Positions 51,579 to 54,567 of a DNA stretch of 54,567 nt are shown here, piece by piece. Numbering within the stretch: position 1 is the first letter of the stretch; each line of letters starts with the position of its first letter. The translations under genes were made by a program, and so were the position numbers. A model generated the notes under the pieces. It was given only the letters and a program-made list of their open reading frames with translations. It ran no database searches and was not told the DNA's origin. The stretch comes from Clostridia bacterium (lineage in GTDB: Bacteria > Bacillota > Clostridia > Oscillospirales > CAG-272), in NCBI GenBank assembly GCA_017399105.1, contig JAFQEJ010000045.1:1-54567 (forward strand), written 5' to 3'.

Positions 51579-52016
51579 ATGCAAAACTACAACGCACTAA
51601 AGCTTGAAAATCAACTCTGTTTTCCTCTGTATGCAGCCTCTCGCGAGGTTATCAAGCAATATCGTCCCCTGCTTGCCGAGCTGGATCTTACCTATACGCA
51701 ATACATCGTAATGATGGTGTTCTGGGAGGTGAAAAGACTAAATGTCAAGGAACTGGGGAAGCGACTTATTCTTGATTCGGGTACGCTGACACCTGTACTG
51801 AAAAGCCTTGAGGCAAAGGGATATGTCCGCCGGAATCGCCTTCCCGAGGATGAAAGAGTGCTTATGGTCGAGATCACCGATAAGGGCGAAGCACTGCGCG
51901 ATTCTGCTCTCGGCATTCCCAAAAAGCTTGCCGACTGTGTCAAGCTGGAGCCGGAGGAAGCGCGCCAGTTGTACATGATTCTCTATAAAATCCTTGGAGG
52001 ATTAAGCGAAGAATAA
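51579..52016 (+). CDS. MarR-family regulator, OhrR-like peroxide sensor
   Basis: Winged-helix repressor of 145 residues. The N-terminal block LENQLCFPLYAASREVIKQY contains the conserved reactive Cys of OhrR (LCFxLYA), which is oxidised by organic peroxides and releases DNA. The DNA-binding wing reads LILDSGTLTPVLKSLEAKGY and the following RLPEDERVLMVEIT is standard. ATG 51579 has AAAGGAA upstream. As last gene of the peroxidase cluster it likely regulates the cluster through the palindrome in the gpx promoter. A terminator follows. Confidence 0.9.
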   Translation: MQNYNALKLENQLCFPLYAASREVIKQYRPLLAELDLTYTQYIVMMVFWEVKRLNVKELGKRLILDSGTLTPVLKSLEAKGYVRRNRLPEDERVLMVEITDKGEALRDSALGIPKKLADCVKLEPEEARQLYMILYKILGGLSEE

Positions 52017-52022
52017 CACACA

Positions 52023-52060
52023 AAACAGTCTCGAATGAATATATCGGGACTGTTTGTTAT
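52023..52060 (+). terminator. Terminator of the redox cluster
   Basis: AAACAGTCTCGA (52023-52034) pairs with TCGGGACTGTTT (52044-52055) with one wobble pair, followed by GTTATTTT. Confidence 0.75.
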
Positions 52061-52136
52061 TTTCGACAAAAGAAAGCAATATAATTCGGTAATAATTAAC
52101 AACTCATCAGAAATTACAAAAAATGTAATCAGCCCA

Positions 52137-52165
52137 TTGAAAAAAAGGAAATATTATGTTATAAT
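52137..52165 (+). promoter_or_regulatory. Sigma-A promoter of the GMP synthase-purC operon
   Basis: TTGAAA (52137-52142) and TATAAT (52160-52165) are spaced 17 bp. ATTACA/TGTAAT (52113-52129) forms a small dyad upstream of the -35. The leader is about 75 nt with GGAGG before ATG 52246; no riboswitch fold is seen. Confidence 0.7.
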
Positions 52166-52245
52166 AAACTATCATAATATTCGATTTGATGTAGTCACGA
52201 TGTAATAATCAAGAATCACATCATAAACAGGAGGATTTACCAATT

Positions 52246-53225
52246 ATGGAAAACAACAAACGTCCTGAATCCATGGTACGCATCAATACTCCCGAGCTTG
52301 CCGCCGCATTCATTGACGAACAGGTCAAAGAAGTCCGCGCGCAGGTTGGCGATAAGAAGGTTCTTCTCGCGCTTTCCGGCGGTGTTGATTCCTCTGTCGT
52401 GGCAGCGCTCCTGATCAAGGCGATCGGACGTCAGCTCGTCTGCGTACATGTCAACCACGGTCTTCTTCGCAAGGGAGAGCCCGAAGAGGTTGTCAGAGTA
52501 TTCCGCGATGAAATGGATGCAAACCTGGTCTATGTAGATGCAGTTGAACGTTTCCTCGGAAAGCTTGCCGATGTTGCTGAACCCGAGAAAAAGCGCAAGA
52601 TCATCGGTGCTGAATTTATCCGCGTATTTGAAGAAGAAGCACGCAAACAGGAAGGCATCGAATTCTTGGCTCAGGGCACTATTTATCCCGATATCATCGA
52701 GAGTGACGGTGTCAAGGCACATCACAATGTGGGCGGTCTTCCGAAGATATGCAGTTTGAATTGGTAGAACCCCTCAAATTCCTCTATAAAGACGAAGTCC
52801 GTGTTGTCGGTTCGGCGCTCGGTCTTCCTGACGGTATGGTTTACCGCCAGCCCTTCCCGGGACCCGGTCTCGGTGTCCGTTGTCTCGGCCCGATCACTCG
52901 CGACCGTCTTGAGGCTGTCCGTGAGTCTGATGCAATTCTCCGCGAAGAATTTGCAAAGAATGGTCTTGAAGGCAAGGTATGGCAGTACTTTACCGCAGTT
53001 CCGGATTTCTGCTCGGTAGGTGTCAAGAACGGCGTCCGCACTTACGCTTATCCTGTCATTATCCGCGCCGTCAATACTGTTGATGCCATGTCTGCAACCA
53101 TCGAGGAGATCCCCTATGAAATCCTCCATCATATTACCAAGAGAATTGTAACCGAGGTCGAGGGCGTCAATCGCGTGCTCTACGATCTGACACCCAAGCC
53201 CACCGGTACCATAGAATGGGAATAA
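52246..53225 (+). pseudogene. guaA: Stand-alone GMP synthase ATP-pyrophosphatase subunit, one-base frameshift as sequenced
   Basis: Catalyses amination of XMP to GMP, using ammonia from a glutaminase. The protein starts with a short tail, then the P-loop [16 protein letters not shown] (about 42-57), [32 protein letters not shown], and, after the frameshift, [18 protein letters not shown] and PFPGPGLGVRCLGPI, ending TGTIEWE. One G is missing between 52743 and 52744; adding it gives exactly 327 codons, so a sequencing error in an important gene is the simplest reading. The usual N-terminal glutamine amidotransferase domain (about 190 residues) is absent: promoter, ribosome site and ATG 52246 lie directly before the ATPase domain. 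It is thus the split, archaeal-like form. Confidence 0.85.
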
Positions 53226-53244
53226 TGTAAAGGAGCATAAAAAT

Positions 53245-53934
53245 ATGAAAACAATTTACACCGGAAAAACCAAGAATGTCCTTCTTGATGAAGAAACCAA
53301 TATCGTAAGCCTGCTTTTCAAGGACAGCGCAACAGGCGAAAACGGCGTATTCGATCCCGGCTCCAACACCGTCGGAGGCAGTGTCGAGGGCAAAGGCAGG
53401 ATCGGTCTTGCGATCTCTAAGTATTTCTTTGAGCTTATGGAAAAGAACGGCATTCCCACACACTATATTAACGCTGACGTTGATAAGGGACTGATGCAGG
53501 TTCGCAATCTGACCGTTCCGAAGCTTGAATTTGTGCTCCGTTATTTCACCGCAGGAAGCATGTGCCGCCGCTTTACACTGGATGAGGGCATCGTGTTTGA
53601 TCCGCCTTATACCGAAGTTACTCTGAAGGATGACATTCAGGGCGATCCCCTGATCAGTGAACGCATCTGCATCATGAAGGGGCTGTTGAAGGAAGGTCAG
53701 TATGACGAAGCTCTCGGAATCCTTGTTCGCGTAGGCGAGGTTCTGAAGAAAGAGCTGGCACCTATGGGGCTGACTCTCATCGACTTCAAGATTGAAATCG
53801 GCTATGATGAAAGCGGCAAGATGTATGTTGCTGACGAAATAACTCCCGATATCTGGCGTGTTCGCGATGAAACCGGCAATATTCCCAACCAGATTGACTG
53901 TGCTAAGATGCTTCTCAAGAAGATGGGGCTGTAA
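53245..53934 (+). CDS. purC: SAICAR synthetase
   Basis: Phosphoribosylaminoimidazole-succinocarboxamide synthase, a step of de novo purine synthesis: it joins aspartate to CAIR with ATP. The 229-residue protein begins YTGKTKNVLL, has FKDSATGENGVFDPG, VPKLEFVLRYFTAGSMCRRF, the signature region LIDFKIEIGYDESG and VADEITPDIWRV. The family signature DEITPDxxR is complete. AAAGGAG precedes the ATG, 19 nt after the GMP synthase stop; both form an operon. Confidence 0.94.
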   Translation: MKTIYTGKTKNVLLDEETNIVSLLFKDSATGENGVFDPGSNTVGGSVEGKGRIGLAISKYFFELMEKNGIPTHYINADVDKGLMQVRNLTVPKLEFVLRYFTAGSMCRRFTLDEGIVFDPPYTEVTLKDDIQGDPLISERICIMKGLLKEGQYDEALGILVRVGEVLKKELAPMGLTLIDFKIEIGYDESGKMYVADEITPDIWRVRDETGNIPNQIDCAKMLLKKMGL

Positions 53935-53950
53935 AATATCAAAACAACAA

Positions 53951-53976
53951 AAACGTCCTTTATAGGGACGTTTTTT
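53951..53976 (+). terminator. Terminator of purC
   Basis: AAACGTCC (53951-53958) pairs with GGGACGTTT (53965-53973 region), followed by a run of T. It closes the guaA-purC operon. Confidence 0.8.
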
Positions 53977-53985
53977 GCATTAAAA

Positions 53986-54266
53986 TTATTCTCTTGCAAG
54001 CTTGTATATTAAATCATAAGCAAATTTCAAATCCTCAATCGAGCAGTGTCCCTGCACATAGTGCGTCGTACAGCAAATCCATCGCTTTCCTTTTAATGTC
54101 TTGAATACGCGGCGTATTTCAGTCTCAAGCTCGTCGCGAGGCAGGATTCCGATTGCACTCTGTACACAGATTCCGCCGAGAATCGCAAACTTATCGGCAT
54201 AGCGATCAAGATAAAAATCATATCCCATTTGGTGTTTCCAGTTAAGAAAACATCGAAGAGCAAGAG
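53986..54266 (-). pseudogene. Uroporphyrinogen-decarboxylase-like protein, C-terminal fragment cut at a mobile-element boundary
   Basis: Only the end of a URO-D/methyltransferase-type TIM barrel protein remains. The frame reads YRFSLALRCFLNWKHQMGYD from about 54262, then FYLDRYADKFAILGGICVQSA, LPRDELETEIRRVFKTL and CTTHYVQGHCSIEDL. The ILGGIxVQ strand is typical of the family, which in gut anaerobes includes corrinoid-dependent demethylases. Upstream the frame meets a TAG in the hairpin at the end of the recombinase gene, and the rest (about 250 residues) is missing. An ATG at 54228 gives 80 residues, but this is not a natural start. Confidence 0.65.
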
Positions 54267-54267
54267 A

Positions 54268-54296
54268 GAAACGGTATAGCCACGGCTATGCCGTTT
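54268..54296 (-). terminator. Terminator hairpin after the serine recombinase
   Basis: GAAACGGTATAGCC (54268-54281) and GGCTATGCCGTTTC (54283-54296 region) form a 14-bp stem with one wobble pair and a 2-nt loop, 4 nt after the recombinase stop. It also marks the probable end of the right-hand element. Confidence 0.65.
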
Positions 54297-54299
54297 CTT

Positions 54300-54567
54300 T
54301 CATTTCTGCCTATCATCAAATACTTTTGACATTTCCAAAATCCCGATACCCTTGTAATAGATATCTACCTCTTGTCTGCGGTTGGTCTTGCTGTGCGGAT
54401 CGGTCGCATTGTGTATCACGATCTTTTCCATAAACTCATGCAGGATGAAAGGTGTGAGCTCTGGGATTTCGGTGTACTGCTTAACGATGGATAGAAACCT
54501 GCTCACGTCGGCACTCTTGCTTTCGGCTGCCTCGATTTCTTCACGAAGGAGAACCACTTGACCGTTA
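54300..54567 (-). CDS. Large serine recombinase, C-terminal part, runs off the right edge
   Basis: Last 88 codons of a site-specific recombinase of the TndX/Tn4451 group, which moves clostridial transposons. The C-terminal pattern fits: a coiled helix (VVLLREEIEAAESKS), FLSIVKQYTEIPELTPFILHEFMEKIVIH and the Arg/Lys-rich RRQEVDIYYKGIGIL (the DUF4368-type tail). The catalytic N-terminal domain lies beyond the window. The gene reads leftward into the truncated decarboxylase gene and suggests that the element is inserted there. Confidence 0.82.
   Translation of the reverse strand, partial: NGQVVLLREEIEAAESKSADVSRFLSIVKQYTEIPELTPFILHEFMEKIVIHNATDPHSKTNRRQEVDIYYKGIGILEMSKVFDDRQK

Noticed and set aside
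52166..52245. Possible riboswitch or ppGpp-type leader before the GMP synthase gene
   Set aside because: Only weak GATGT/ACATC pairing is seen in 75 nt; no known aptamer pattern.
1..54567. tRNA or rRNA genes and CRISPR arrays
   Set aside because: I found no cloverleaf with the conserved T-loop, no rRNA segments and no regularly spaced repeats. In particular no tRNA with a CUA anticodon is present that would explain the TAG codons.

Overview
The window reads as a chromosomal segment of a Gram-positive, spore-lineage Clostridia bacterium (Bacillota), probably a gut anaerobe of the Oscillospirales/Christensenellales kind. The evidence is the sporulation gene yunB, the Bacillota-type AddAB recombination nuclease, a class B-like sortase, lipoproteins with Ser/Thr-rich linkers, GGAGG ribosome sites and near-consensus sigma-A promoters. 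The genus cannot be fixed from the sequence.

Bases 1-9200 are a decaying integrative element. It holds a Tn916-type integrase, an excisionase, a VirE-like primase remnant, an XRE regulator, an antibiotic-response-style cassette read leftward (response regulator, sensor kinase, FtsX-like permease, ABC ATPase, small secreted protein) and TnpV/DUF6809 remnants. Several of these genes are broken by in-frame stops or one-base frameshifts. Three of the stops are TAG at positions that fit Gln.

Bases 9280-21300 form a carbohydrate-related block: two Gfo/Idh/MocA oxidoreductases, two AraC regulators, a sugar-type solute-binding lipoprotein, a GT2 glycosyltransferase with a sortase, a lipid kinase, a short QueG-like iron-sulfur protein and a GH78-like rhamnosidase. 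Bases 21400-31300 run rightward: a DUF3737 beta-helix protein whose gene overlaps an orphan GyrB-like topoisomerase subunit, then addB and addA. Bases 31300-43800 return to polysaccharide handling: a tandem pectate-lyase-fold lipoprotein, an ABC-2 exporter with two permeases, a 1203-residue GH42-like lipoprotein and a putative cytoplasmic glycosidase.

Bases 43800-53976 are mostly housekeeping: a small Cys/Gly-rich membrane protein, asd, hpf, an HD-domain protein, eno, yunB, xpt, then a redox cluster (glutathione peroxidase, TSCPD protein, flavodoxin-like protein, PNPOx-like protein, OhrR-type MarR regulator), then a stand-alone GMP synthase ATP-pyrophosphatase subunit and purC. At the right edge a uroporphyrinogen-decarboxylase-like gene is cut off beside the 3' end of a large serine recombinase, so a second mobile element begins there.

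One-base deletions recur across the window, including in guaA, where adding one base restores an intact protein exactly. Some 'broken' genes may therefore be consensus sequencing errors, not pseudogenes. The observations I rate highest are the coupled DUF3737/GyrB-like pair, the TAG-at-Gln pattern in the left element, the redox cluster with a promoter palindrome and linked OhrR regulator, and a hairpin repeat present at two distant terminators with a compensatory base change.
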